A stretch of DNA of 64,000 bases from Leadbettera azotonutricia ZAS-9 (GCF_000214355.1 NC_015577.1:2250453-2314452), one strand, 5' to 3'; counted from the first letter of the stretch, positions 41,738 to 50,037 are shown. Notes: a model not told the origin generated them from the sequence alone. Numbers and translations are program-made.

Positions 41738-42813
41738 ATGGGTAATTATCCAAAAACAATGAAGGCCCTGGTGGCGTATGGCAAAACCGACTACCGCTAT
41801 GAGAGTGCATACCCGACGCCGGAGTGCGGGGATGATGATATCATCATCAAGGTTGAGGGTTGCGGGATTTGCGCGGGGGATGTGAAATGCCAGCATGGGG
41901 CGGCTATGTTCTGGGGGATGAAATTCAGCCCTCGTGGGTTAAGCCGCCTTTCATCCCGGGGCACGAATTTTTGGGCCATGTGGTCGAAATGGGCAGGAAT
42001 GTCAAAGGCTATGAAATCGGGGACAGGCTTACGGCCGATCAGATTGTGCCCTGCGGGGAGTGTCGGTTCTGCAAAAGCGGAAGGTACTGGATGTGTCAGC
42101 CCCATGGCATGCACGGGTTCCATGCGGAATTTAACGGCGGTATGGCTGAATATGTGCGGTACACGAAAAACGCCATTGTCCACAAGGTGCCCAAGGATTT
42201 GCCCCTTGAGAAGGCCCTCCTGATTGAGCCCTATGGCTGTTCAAAGCATGCGGTGGACCGGGCCAATATCCAGTGTACCGATGTGGTCGTTATCTCCGGC
42301 GCGGGCACACTAGGGCTTGGCATGGTGACTTATGCGGCCCTCAAAAACGCGAAAGCCCTCGTTTCCCTTGATATGGCGGATGACCGCCTTGAAAAGGCAA
42401 AGGCCTTCGGAGCGACCCATGCATTCAACCCTTCCAAGGTCGATGTGAACGCGGAGATCATGAAAATGACAGACGGCTACGGCTGCGATATCTATATCGA
42501 AGCTACGGGCCATACTTCGAGCGTTATACAGGGGCTGGGCTTAATCAGAAAACTGGGCACCTTCGTGGAATTCAGCGTTTTCAGCGGCCCCACGAATGTG
42601 GACTGGTCAATAATCGGCGACAGGAAAGAGCTGGACATTCTCGGTTCCCATTTAAGCCCCTATTGCTTCCCCTATGTCATCGATGGCATCAGCAAGGGGG
42701 CTCTGAAGACCGACGGACTCATAAGGACTACCTTCAAACTTGAAGAATGGGAAAAGGCCTATGACTATGCATCGGGCAAATACGGCGATTTAAAGGTCGC
42801 GTTCATTCCATAA
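41738..42813 (+). pseudogene. Zinc-dependent polyol dehydrogenase (erythritol/L-threitol type), frameshifted
   Basis: Two overlapping frames together make one 358-aa medium-chain zinc dehydrogenase. The first ends its homology at QHGAAMFWG, and the second resumes with DEIQPSWVKPPFIPGHEFLG. Reading six G instead of five at 41913-41917 restores one frame. Motifs present are GCGICAGD (catalytic Zn Cys), GHE, the structural Zn Cys set PCGECRFCKSGRYWMC, and GAGTLGLGMV (NAD). HGAAxFWGDE and YIEATGHTS are strong marks of erythritol/L-threitol dehydrogenases, which make erythrulose. It is first in the operon with dhaK, dhaL and an isomerase. Either a real inactivating deletion or a homopolymer sequencing error. 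Confidence 0.78.
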
Positions 42814-42837
42814 GCGAGCAATTAAAGGGAGAAAAAC

Positions 42838-43833
42838 ATGCAGCGTATTTTAAACGATCCGGACAATGTTGTTGACGAAATGCTCAAAGGCTTTGTCAAA
42901 GTGCATAGCGATATTGTTGCCCCCACGGATAACCCCAGGGTTATAAAACGGGCTGTGATCCCGGCAGGAAAGGTCGGGGTGGCAACCGGCGGCGGCAGCG
43001 GCCATAAACCTGCCTTTATCGGCTACATCGGGGAAAATCTCTGCGATGCGGCTGCTGTGGGCGAGATATGCACTTCCCCGACAGCAGCGGCCTTTCTCGA
43101 TGCCTTTAAGGCTGCGGATCAGGGGAAGGGGGTTGCCTGTTTGTACGGCAACTATTCCGGCGACAATATGAATGTCAAAATGGCCATCAAGATGGCAAAG
43201 AAGGAAGGGCTTGAAGTCAAGACCGTGGTTGCCAATGACGATGTGGCTTCGGCCCCCAAAGACCAGGCAGAAAAACGCCGGGGCGTGGCCGGGGAGGTCC
43301 TGATGTGGAAAGCCGGGGGCGCCAAAGCTGCCGCCGGCGGGAGCCTTGACGAGGTGATTGCCGCCGCACAGAAGGCCATCGACCATACCCGGAGCGTCGG
43401 CATAGGCCTTACACCCTGTACCCTGCCGGCAGTAGGGCATCCCAATTTCGAGATCAAGCCCGGCACAATGGAAGTCGGCATAGGCCACCATGGCGAGCCG
43501 GGCATAGAGGTATGTCCTTTGGAATCCGCCGCCAAAATGGCAGAGCGTATGGTGAATGTGGTGCTGCCCGATTATCCCTTTGTTTCCGGAGATGAGGTGG
43601 TTGTACTGGTATCGGGCCTTGGGGCTACCCCGGTCATGGAACTCTATGTTCTCTATGACGAGATAGAAAAGCTCATCAGCGGGAAGGGGATCAAAATTCA
43701 CCGTGCCTATGTGGGCAATTACTTTACTTCCCTGGAAATGATGGGCGCAACCCTGACTGTCATGAAGCTGGACGATGAACTCAAAAAGCTGGTAGACATG
43801 CCCTGTTACAGCATGGGCATCAAGCAAAACTAG
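42838..43833 (+). CDS. dhaK: Dihydroxyacetone-kinase-type substrate subunit (DhaK-like), probably for erythrulose
   Basis: 331 aa. GGGSGHKP gives His56, YSGDNMN gives Asp109 and GIGHHGEPGIE gives His218, the same numbering as the substrate-binding residues known from E. coli DhaK; His218 binds the ketone covalently. The two-domain DhaK fold is complete. It holds dihydroxyacetone or another short ketose for phosphorylation by DhaL. In this operon, after a tetritol-type dehydrogenase, erythrulose is the more likely substrate. SD GGGAG. Confidence 0.88.
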   Translation: MQRILNDPDNVVDEMLKGFVKVHSDIVAPTDNPRVIKRAVIPAGKVGVATGGGSGHKPAFIGYIGENLCDAAAVGEICTSPTAAAFLDAFKAADQGKGVACLYGNYSGDNMNVKMAIKMAKKEGLEVKTVVANDDVASAPKDQAEKRRGVAGEVLMWKAGGAKAAAGGSLDEVIAAAQKAIDHTRSVGIGLTPCTLPAVGHPNFEIKPGTMEVGIGHHGEPGIEVCPLESAAKMAERMVNVVLPDYPFVSGDEVVVLVSGLGATPVMELYVLYDEIEKLISGKGIKIHRAYVGNYFTSLEMMGATLTVMKLDDELKKLVDMPCYSMGIKQN

Positions 43834-43842
43834 GGGGATGTT

Positions 43843-44487
43843 TTGAGGGGCATAAAAAACTCGGATGGAAAACCAATACTCTTGAAGATGGTTGCTGCAA
43901 TACAGAAGAACAAGGATTATCTTGGAGAAGTGGACGGCCTCATTGGGGACGGCGATCACGGCATGAACATGAACAAAGGATTCTCCATGTTCGCGGCGCA
44001 AATCGCGGATAAAGATATCGGTTTTGCCGATGGCCTTGACGAATTGGGGACCCTGCTGTTTTCCAAGATTGGCGGTTCCATGGGCCCCATCTACGGCGCT
44101 GTATTCACCGGCATGGCCGAAGCCGGGGAGGATCTTGAGGACATCGACGCCGTCGGCTTTGCAGCGATGATAGACGCAGGGTTGAATGGGCTGCGGGATA
44201 TTGTCGAGGCCCAGGTGGGGGATAAAACCCTGATAGATACCCTGGCGCCTGCAAACGAAGCCCTGCAGCAGGCGGTCAAAGAAGGGAAAGATCTTGCAGA
44301 GGCGTTGAATGCGATGAAAGCCGCCGCAGAAAAAGGCAGGGATTCCACCAGGGATTTAGCTGCCAAGTTTGGGCGTTCCAGCCGTTTGGGCGAGAGATCC
44401 CGGGGCGTTTTGGATGCAGGGGCGGTCTCATGCTGCATCATTTTAGGTTCAATGGCTGATGGCATTCTGGAACAGGCAGGAGCATAA
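43843..44487 (+). CDS. dhaL: DhaL-type nucleotide-binding kinase subunit
   Basis: 214 aa starting at TTG (SD GGGGG 5 nt upstream); no ATG precedes the conserved core. GLIGDGDHGMNMNKG carries the Mg-binding Asp residues (31, 36, 38); GGSMGPIYGAVF and RSSRLGERSRGVLDAGAVS are the other DhaL blocks. It phosphorylates the ketose held by DhaK, just upstream. There is no DhaM or other PTS gene here, so the phosphate donor (ATP or a phosphotransferase encoded elsewhere) cannot be told from this window. Confidence 0.87.
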   Translation: MRGIKNSDGKPILLKMVAAIQKNKDYLGEVDGLIGDGDHGMNMNKGFSMFAAQIADKDIGFADGLDELGTLLFSKIGGSMGPIYGAVFTGMAEAGEDLEDIDAVGFAAMIDAGLNGLRDIVEAQVGDKTLIDTLAPANEALQQAVKEGKDLAEALNAMKAAAEKGRDSTRDLAAKFGRSSRLGERSRGVLDAGAVSCCIILGSMADGILEQAGA

Positions 44488-44489
44488 TA

Positions 44490-44948
44490 ATGAAGACAAT
44501 AGCAATAGGCTGCGATAATGCGGCGGTGCCCATGAAGGCAATGCTGGTTAAATTTCTTGAATCCAAAGGGATACAGGTTGAAAACATGGGCTGCGACAGT
44601 GCCGATGATCCTGCCAATTACCCCAGTGTAGCCAAACGGGTCTGCGAAAGCATTATTGCCAGCGGGTACGAAAAGCGGGGCATACTGGTGTGCGGCACCG
44701 GCATTGGCATGTGCATGACTGCCAACAAATTCAAAGGCATCAGGGCGGCGGTTTGCCATGACAATTTTTCAGCAGAGCGATCCATACTCAGCAACAACGC
44801 GAATGTGCTTTGCATGGGCGAACGGGTGATAGGCCATGAGCTGGCGAAAAAAATAACCGGCGAATGGATAAGCCTGGAATTCAAGGATGGCCCCTCGACC
44901 CCAAAGGTGCAGGAGATAATCAATATCGAAGCAGCAAATATGAAATAG
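44490..44948 (+). CDS. RpiB-family sugar-phosphate isomerase, D-erythrulose-4-phosphate type
   Basis: 152 aa with the RpiB fold; the catalytic Cys68 lies in LVCGTGIGM. Two residues of ordinary ribose-5-phosphate isomerase B differ: the SDHAG motif is CDNAA, and the His of REHND is replaced within SAERSILSNNAN. The SAERxxLSNNA string is what I recall from the tetritol-pathway isomerases (EryI/DerI), which convert D-erythrulose 4-phosphate to D-erythrose 4-phosphate. The ATG is 2 bp after dhaL, and a terminator follows, so the operon ends here. Confidence 0.75.
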   Translation: MKTIAIGCDNAAVPMKAMLVKFLESKGIQVENMGCDSADDPANYPSVAKRVCESIIASGYEKRGILVCGTGIGMCMTANKFKGIRAAVCHDNFSAERSILSNNANVLCMGERVIGHELAKKITGEWISLEFKDGPSTPKVQEIINIEAANMK

Positions 44949-44960
44949 CCTCCTTTTTTT

Positions 44961-44987
44961 GGCAAAAGATAAAAATTTGCCTTTTTT
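44961..44987 (+). terminator. Terminator after the isomerase gene
   Basis: GGCAAA, a 9-nt loop, TTTGCC and six T. The stem is only 6 bp with three G-C pairs, so termination may be partial, but its place 13 bp after the stop and just before a new promoter fits. Confidence 0.5.
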
Positions 44988-44989
44988 CC

Positions 44990-45018
44990 TTGTTTTCTTT
45001 CTCCAAATTCTTTATAGT
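44990..45018 (+). promoter_or_regulatory. Promoter of the polyol/sugar ABC transporter operon
   Basis: -35 TTGTTT, 17-bp spacer, -10 TATAGT, 35 bp upstream of the binding-protein ATG (SD GGAGGAG). The importer can thus be transcribed apart from the catabolic genes. Confidence 0.5.
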
Positions 45019-45053
45019 ATCACTATAACTTATCTCTAAATGGAGGAGAAAAA

Positions 45054-46304
45054 ATGAAGAAGACAATTTTAAGCATAAGCGCTATCGCGCTTATGGCAGC
45101 ATTGGCATTGCCCTTGTTCGCCGCAGGCGGCAAGGACGCCGGAGCTTCCGGCAAGACAGTGCTCACCATGGGTTCATGGCGGACCGACGATGTGTCCCAA
45201 ATGAACAAACTTTTGGCTGAATATCAAAAGATAAAGCCCAATGTGGAAATCCAGTTCCGTCCCACCAACCCCCCGGATTACAATGCCACCCTGCGTTTGC
45301 AGCTTGACGGCGGCACTGGGCCGGATCTGATGTATGCCCGTTCCTATGCCCCTGGGCAGGAACTCTTTAAGGCCGGCTATTTCGCGGACTGTACGGACAT
45401 TCCCGGGGTAACCGCGAATTTTAGCGCTTCCAACCGGGCGCCCTGGCAGACACCCGACGGGAAAATGTTCGCTGTCCCTTTTGCTGCGGTATCCCATGCG
45501 GTGTACTACAATAAGACCATTTTCCAGAAGGAAGGACTCAAGATTCCCCAGACCTGGGAAGAGTTCCTCTCCCTCAACGCAACCCTGTTATCCAAGGGCT
45601 ATACACCCTTGGCAAACGGCGTGGCGGACGAATGGGACATCCTGGAATGCTTCTACCTGGGCCTGGTCCCCAACTATATTGGCGGCGCTTCCGAGCGGAT
45701 CCAGTATGAATCAGGGGCAAAGAAGCTGAACGACGCCAACTTTGTCGCCTCCTTCCAGGCTTTGGCTGATGTAGCCAAGTACCTGCCCAAGGGCTTTGAG
45801 TCGGTTACCTATAACGATTCACAGGTCCTTTTCAATACCCAACAGGCGATTATGTTCATGGACGGTTCCTGGACAGCCGGGGTCTATGCGGGCGCAAGCT
45901 TTGATTGGGGCCTCTTCGCCCTCCCCGCCCCCCAGGGCAAAAAAACTGCCATCACCTTCCATCCTGACATGGCAATTACCTATAATAAGGCAACCAAGCA
46001 TCCCCAGGAATGCAAGGATTTCCTGGCATGGCTCGCCTCCAAAGAAGGGGCCACCACTGCCTCGGAGAACCTTCCCGTGGGCTACTTCCCCATGATCAGC
46101 TTCGCCATCCAATTGTCGGACCCCCATGCCAACGAATTCCTGGCCCTGAATAACGGCAAGGAAACTGATGCCCGCTTTGTGTGGCCCAAATTCCTGGATC
46201 TCTACGCCCCCATGAATCAAGCGGTCATTCAGGTACTCAAGGGGGAAATTACTCCCCGCCAGGCAGCGGACAAAATGGAAACTACCGCCGCCGCCCTTCG
46301 CTAA
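45054..46304 (+). CDS. ABC transporter sugar/polyol-binding protein
   Basis: 416 aa, family 1 solute-binding protein. A signal peptide ends PLFA, then AGGKDAG; no lipobox Cys, as in the binding protein at 15467. Motifs: TVLTMGSWRTDDVSQMNKLLAEYQKIKPNVEIQF, DGGTGPDLMYARSY, and FMDGSWTAGVYAG. It is the first gene of a three-gene importer directly downstream of the tetritol-type catabolic genes, so its ligand is probably erythritol, threitol or a related polyol. That link is inferred from position only. Confidence 0.87.
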   Translation: MKKTILSISAIALMAALALPLFAAGGKDAGASGKTVLTMGSWRTDDVSQMNKLLAEYQKIKPNVEIQFRPTNPPDYNATLRLQLDGGTGPDLMYARSYAPGQELFKAGYFADCTDIPGVTANFSASNRAPWQTPDGKMFAVPFAAVSHAVYYNKTIFQKEGLKIPQTWEEFLSLNATLLSKGYTPLANGVADEWDILECFYLGLVPNYIGGASERIQYESGAKKLNDANFVASFQALADVAKYLPKGFESVTYNDSQVLFNTQQAIMFMDGSWTAGVYAGASFDWGLFALPAPQGKKTAITFHPDMAITYNKATKHPQECKDFLAWLASKEGATTASENLPVGYFPMISFAIQLSDPHANEFLALNNGKETDARFVWPKFLDLYAPMNQAVIQVLKGEITPRQAADKMETTAAALR

Positions 46305-46314
46305 AGGAGCAGAT

Positions 46315-47253
46315 ATGGCTTTAGAACACCGGATCGGATTAAACAGGAAGGGATCAAAAATCCCAACTGGGGCAACATGGATTCCCTATCTTGTTCCGGC
46401 CCTGGTGTTCTATATTCTGTTCATGGCCTGGCCTTTGTTGGATTCCCTGCGGCTCAGCCTCTATACAGGCTCCGCAGGGAACGGCCGCAGTTTCGTTGGT
46501 TTTGAAAATTTCAAGCGCCTTTTTACAGTGGAGCAATTTTCCGAGCGATACTGGGGGGCTTTTGGCCATACCTTTTATTTCTTTTTTATTCACCTCTTGG
46601 TGCAGAACTGCCTGGGGATACTCTTTGCGACCCTGCTCACAAATAAAACCATGCAAGGCCGGGTATTTTACCAGACCGTGATTTTCATTCCGGTTACTAT
46701 GGCCGTGCTCGTCACCGGCTATCTCTGGAAGCTCCTGCTCAATCCCGTATGGAGCGGCCCGTTCATGAAAAGCCTTGGCCTGGACTTCCTGGTCCGCCCC
46801 TGGCTGGGCGACCGGGCCACTGCCCTGACCAGCATATCCCTGGTGTCTTGCTGGCAATGGATGGGCATCCCTACCATGATGTTCGTGGCAGCTCTGCGGA
46901 ATATCAGCAACGATCTGCTGGAAGCGGCCAATATTGAAGGCGCCAATCCAAGGCAGGTTTTCTGGCGCATCAAGCTGCCCCTGATCAAACCGGTAGTCGG
47001 GATGATCGCCATACTCACCTTCGTGAATAATTTTAATGCCTTTGACGTGGTCTTCGCCATGGAAACTGCAAATGGCGCGCCTAATTATTCCACAGACCTC
47101 ATAGGTACCCTCTTCTACAGGGTGGGCATTGCGGGCCAGCATCCTGTGGGCATTCCCGATTCGGGCCTTGGGGCTGCTATCGCAACCGTCACCTTTTTCG
47201 TGCTCTGCCTTGGGGTAATACCCACCCTGCGGGCAACCCAGGGGAGGGAGTAA
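46315..47253 (+). CDS. ABC sugar/polyol permease (MalF/UgpA-type)
   Basis: 312 aa. WIPYLVPALVFYILFMAWPLLDSLRLSLY is the usual first helix; the EAA loop is LLEAANIEGANPRQVFWRIKLPL. SD AAGGAG lies before ATG, 10 bp after the binding-protein stop. Six helices are expected. It pairs with the next permease; the ATPase must come from elsewhere. Confidence 0.87.
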   Translation: MALEHRIGLNRKGSKIPTGATWIPYLVPALVFYILFMAWPLLDSLRLSLYTGSAGNGRSFVGFENFKRLFTVEQFSERYWGAFGHTFYFFFIHLLVQNCLGILFATLLTNKTMQGRVFYQTVIFIPVTMAVLVTGYLWKLLLNPVWSGPFMKSLGLDFLVRPWLGDRATALTSISLVSCWQWMGIPTMMFVAALRNISNDLLEAANIEGANPRQVFWRIKLPLIKPVVGMIAILTFVNNFNAFDVVFAMETANGAPNYSTDLIGTLFYRVGIAGQHPVGIPDSGLGAAIATVTFFVLCLGVIPTLRATQGRE

Positions 47254-47254
47254 G

Positions 47255-48094
47255 ATGGCTCAAGGCTCAATCAAACGGCAAAACCGCAACATTGTTTCCC
47301 ATATAATTCTGATCATCTATTCGTTGATAGTGATCTTCCCCCTTTGGGTGATGATAATCAATTCTTTTAAAGATCGGCTCTCTATTTACCAGAACCCCTT
47401 CATGCTCCCCAAAAAATGGAACATATCCAATTATGGCGATGTTTTGAGGGATGGGGATTTTCTGGTTTATTTCCGCAATAGTTTTGTAGTAGTAATACTG
47501 TCACTGGCCATTCTTTTGATTGTGGGCGCCCTGGCAAGCTATGCCCTGGCGAACTGGCGCGGCAAGTGGTCCCGGATCATTTACTTTTTCTGCATTGCCG
47601 GCATGATGCTGCCCATCAAGATCGCATCCATCAGGCTCCTTGAACTGGTCCGTATCCTGGGCCTTTTGAACACCATCTGGTCCCTCGTCCCCATATATGT
47701 CGCCATGGGAATCCCGATTGCCATTTTCATCCTCACCGAATTCATACGCCAGGTTCCCTGGGAACTAACCGAAGCAGGCATCATCGACGGCGCAAGCCGC
47801 TTCCAGGTTTTCTCCCGGATTATCTCTCCCCTGCTCCGCCCTGCCCTGGCAACAGTGGCAATCTACAACCTGGTCCCCTTTTGGAACGACCTCTGGTTCC
47901 CCCTGATCTTCATCAGCGACGATCAGGCAAAAACAGTCCTGCTGGGGGTTACCCGCCTCTTTGGCCAATACCAGACCGACTGGTCAAAGGTGTTGGCAGT
48001 CCTCACCCTTTCCGCCATCCCGGTAATTGCCCTCTATTTGGCGATGAGCAAACAGTTCATCCAGGGGCTTACTGCAGGCGCGGTCAAGGGATAG
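47255..48094 (+). CDS. ABC sugar/polyol permease (MalG-type)
   Basis: 279 aa. The first helix VSHIILIIYSLIVIFPLWVMIINSFK, the EAA loop ELTEAGIIDGASRFQVFSRIISPL and the conserved C-terminus QFIQGLTAGAVKG identify it as MalG-type. It starts 1 bp after the preceding stop and is coupled to it. It is the last gene of the importer operon; no clear terminator was seen before the convergent tRNA gene. Confidence 0.87.
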   Translation: MAQGSIKRQNRNIVSHIILIIYSLIVIFPLWVMIINSFKDRLSIYQNPFMLPKKWNISNYGDVLRDGDFLVYFRNSFVVVILSLAILLIVGALASYALANWRGKWSRIIYFFCIAGMMLPIKIASIRLLELVRILGLLNTIWSLVPIYVAMGIPIAIFILTEFIRQVPWELTEAGIIDGASRFQVFSRIISPLLRPALATVAIYNLVPFWNDLWFPLIFISDDQAKTVLLGVTRLFGQYQTDWSKVLAVLTLSAIPVIALYLAMSKQFIQGLTAGAVKG

Positions 48095-48152
48095 TCCTCA
48101 GACGATCTTAAGAAGAGAAATATACGGCAACGGCTTGAAACATCATGCACTT

Positions 48153-48225
48153 TGCCACCTCGGAGAATTGAACTCCAGACACGCAGATTTTCAGTCTGCT
48201 GCTCTACCAACTGAGCTAAGGTGGC
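48153..48225 (-). tRNA. tRNA-Phe (anticodon GAA)
   Basis: The minus strand folds as a full cloverleaf: acceptor GCCACCT/AGGTGGC, D-arm GCTC/GAGC, anticodon stem GCAGA/TCTGC with loop CTGAAAA (anticodon GAA), T-arm loop TTCAATT, discriminator A. It is 73 nt and the CCA is not encoded. Confidence 0.97.
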
Positions 48226-48265
48226 GAAAAACTTACTCAACCAACAACCCTGTGACCACGAATAA

Positions 48266-48293
48266 ATTACAACAAAAAACATCAAAATGTCAA
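48266..48293 (-). promoter_or_regulatory. Promoter of tRNA-Phe
   Basis: Minus strand, perfect -35 TTGACA, 16-bp spacer, -10 TGTAAT. The predicted start leaves a leader of about 34 nt before the mature tRNA 5' end. Confidence 0.65.
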
Positions 48294-48357
48294 GGGTTTT
48301 CCGTTATTTTGCCGTTATTTTTGCCGAGGGAAAGCTAAAAAAAAGTGCAGGTTAATA

Positions 48358-48386
48358 CTGAAAAATTTGCATTTATGCGGTATAGT
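48358..48386 (+). promoter_or_regulatory. Possible promoter of the outer-membrane protein gene
   Basis: -35 CTGAAA, 17-bp spacer, -10 TATAGT, 30 bp upstream of the ATG at 48417, whose SD is AGGAG. Confidence 0.45.
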
Positions 48387-48416
48387 ATAAGCAGATACTA
48401 ACAACAGGAGCGCAAA

Positions 48417-49439
48417 ATGCACAAGAAAGGAAAGATATTCATAATTGCGGTGTTTTTCACCCTATGTACCGCTCTTTCAACCTATTCACAAACCCAGTTG
48501 GCGGATTTGCAGAAGAGCGTGGAAGATTTTTCGGATTCTATGGCTAAATCCCTGCCCTTCAATTCAACATTGGGGCTCAACTGGTCGGATGCCTATATAG
48601 GCAAGCTTTTTCCCAGCCTCCCACCCCATTTTGGGGTAGGCGGATCTTTTGGGTTTACCACCCTGGACATGCCTTCCCTTGAAAAAGTCGCAGGGCTTTT
48701 AGGCTACGATATCCCTTTCGGCACGAGCAGCATGCTCTTCCCTGCCTATGCGGCGGAAGCCAGGATTGGGGGGTTTTTCCTTCCCTTTGATATCGGGGTT
48801 AAATTCGGCATGCTCCCGAAGGTGGGCCTATGGGGCAGCTCGACCAAAATGGACTATCTCCTGACAGGGGCTGAATTCCGCTATGCAGTGCTGGACGGAA
48901 AGAGCAAAAAATTGCTGCCCAATATTTCCGTAGGTTTGGGATTCGATTACCTTAGAGGCGGTATTTCCTCGGAAGTGGGAAGCGATACTACCATTGAATT
49001 TGGAGGACACGGGCTGGTTCTGGAAAAGCCGGAAGTCAGCCTGCTCTGGGATACCTTGAACCTCGATTTCAAAGTGCAAATTTCCAAAAATATCCTTATC
49101 GTCACCCCCTACCTGGGATTCGGCGCCAGCTATGCCTGGTCCAAGGCAGGCTATCAGGTGGATACTAAAGCATCCTATTATGATCATATTGATGATCTAA
49201 GTACTCTTCAGCCTATTGATAAGGGCGCGGTTAATGGCTTCCTTAATGCCAATGGCCTTGAGAGCATGGATTTCGACGGGGACACGATTTCTTCCATGAT
49301 CAAAATCAAAGGGTTCAGCGCCAGGGTTTTCGGGGGTTTGTCTTTTGATCTTATGGTGCTCCATCTGGATTTTACAGGGATGTATAATTTCCTGGATTCC
49401 AACTGGGGCGCCAGCCTGGGGTTCAGGGTGCAGCTCTAA
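48417..49439 (+). CDS. Exported beta-barrel-like outer-membrane protein
   Basis: 340 aa with a signal peptide ending STYSQ. The mature protein has the alternating strands and Gly/aromatic pattern of a barrel (FGVGGSFGFTTLD, AEARIGGFFLPFDIGVKFGML, FRYAVLDG, ISVGLGFDYLRGGI, VTPYLGFGASYAWSKAG) and ends WGASLGFRVQL. Spirochetes carry several paralogues of this kind with no assigned role. It is a single gene with its own promoter, convergent with the flagellar operon. Function unknown. Confidence 0.6.
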   Translation: MHKKGKIFIIAVFFTLCTALSTYSQTQLADLQKSVEDFSDSMAKSLPFNSTLGLNWSDAYIGKLFPSLPPHFGVGGSFGFTTLDMPSLEKVAGLLGYDIPFGTSSMLFPAYAAEARIGGFFLPFDIGVKFGMLPKVGLWGSSTKMDYLLTGAEFRYAVLDGKSKKLLPNISVGLGFDYLRGGISSEVGSDTTIEFGGHGLVLEKPEVSLLWDTLNLDFKVQISKNILIVTPYLGFGASYAWSKAGYQVDTKASYYDHIDDLSTLQPIDKGAVNGFLNANGLESMDFDGDTISSMIKIKGFSARVFGGLSFDLMVLHLDFTGMYNFLDSNWGASLGFRVQL

Positions 49440-49457
49440 GGCTGTTTGCCAGGGCTG

Positions 49458-50036
49458 TCATTCAAGGGGTTTCCTCTCAAGGAGGGCCATTGCCAGTTCC
49501 GCCTCTGATATGCTGATCCCAAGCTTGGAAGCTATCAGGGGCGCCGAGAAGCCTGCTAGGGACAAATCCCGCACCTGCTCCCCGATGGGGCGGGGCTCAG
49601 CCTCTATCTGCTTCTCCGCCTGGGCAAAACGGGGTGGCTCGGCAGCGGGTAGCGGGATTGCCTCGGCTGCCGGGACAGTTTGAGGCGGCACAGGCAGATC
49701 TGAATCGGCCGCCTTCCCGTTCCTTTGCATTCTTAAGCCTAAAGCCTGGTAAGCCTTCCCGCTATTCTCGTGGCGATCCAGCTCGCGGGCATAGACTTTT
49801 AAGCGCCTGTCTGCATCGTCGAGCAGCGCCTGAAGGCTTTTTTCGCGGTCTTCCAGGAGGGTTATGTCCCGGTCAGTAATTTCATTTATCCGGAAGAGAA
49901 TGCTGTCTACTTCATCCTGGATTTCGCCAAGAATAGAGTCGCGGCTGGTTCTGCGTTTGATGTAAAAATGGCAATAAAAAAAAGTGAAAACGCACAAAAT
50001 GAGGCAGCAAATAGCTGCAAGGTAAGGCCACGGCAT
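49458..50036 (-). CDS. SwrB/YlxL-like membrane-anchored protein at the end of the flagellar operon
   Basis: 192 aa. One N-terminal transmembrane helix (LAAICCLILCVFTFFYCHFY), a coiled-coil-prone stretch (residues about 35-105), a Pro/Ala-rich linker, and a C-terminal helix-turn-helix-like unit (GEQVRDLSLAGFSAPLIASKLGISISEAELAMALL). This order of parts, and a place downstream of the fliA sigma gene, matches SwrB of Bacillus, which promotes activation of the flagellar export gate. Sequence identity is not strong by eye, so the name is an inference. Confidence 0.5.
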   Translation of the reverse strand: MPWPYLAAICCLILCVFTFFYCHFYIKRRTSRDSILGEIQDEVDSILFRINEITDRDITLLEDREKSLQALLDDADRRLKVYARELDRHENSGKAYQALGLRMQRNGKAADSDLPVPPQTVPAAEAIPLPAAEPPRFAQAEKQIEAEPRPIGEQVRDLSLAGFSAPLIASKLGISISEAELAMALLERKPLE

Positions 50037-50037
50037 A

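Noticed and set aside
42850-44001. Minus-strand open frame of 383 codons opposite dhaK and dhaL
   Set aside because: dhaK and dhaL carry all catalytic motifs on the plus strand; the antisense product is His/Gly-rich with no domain.
42838-44487. Calling DhaK and DhaL simply glycerol/dihydroxyacetone catabolism
   Set aside because: There is no glycerol dehydrogenase or DhaM, and the flanking dehydrogenase and isomerase carry tetritol-type signatures; DHA remains a possible side substrate.
48293-48325. Tandem CCGTTATTTT-like repeats between tRNA-Phe and the outer-membrane protein gene
   Set aside because: Only two to three short copies in A+T-rich DNA; no sign of function.
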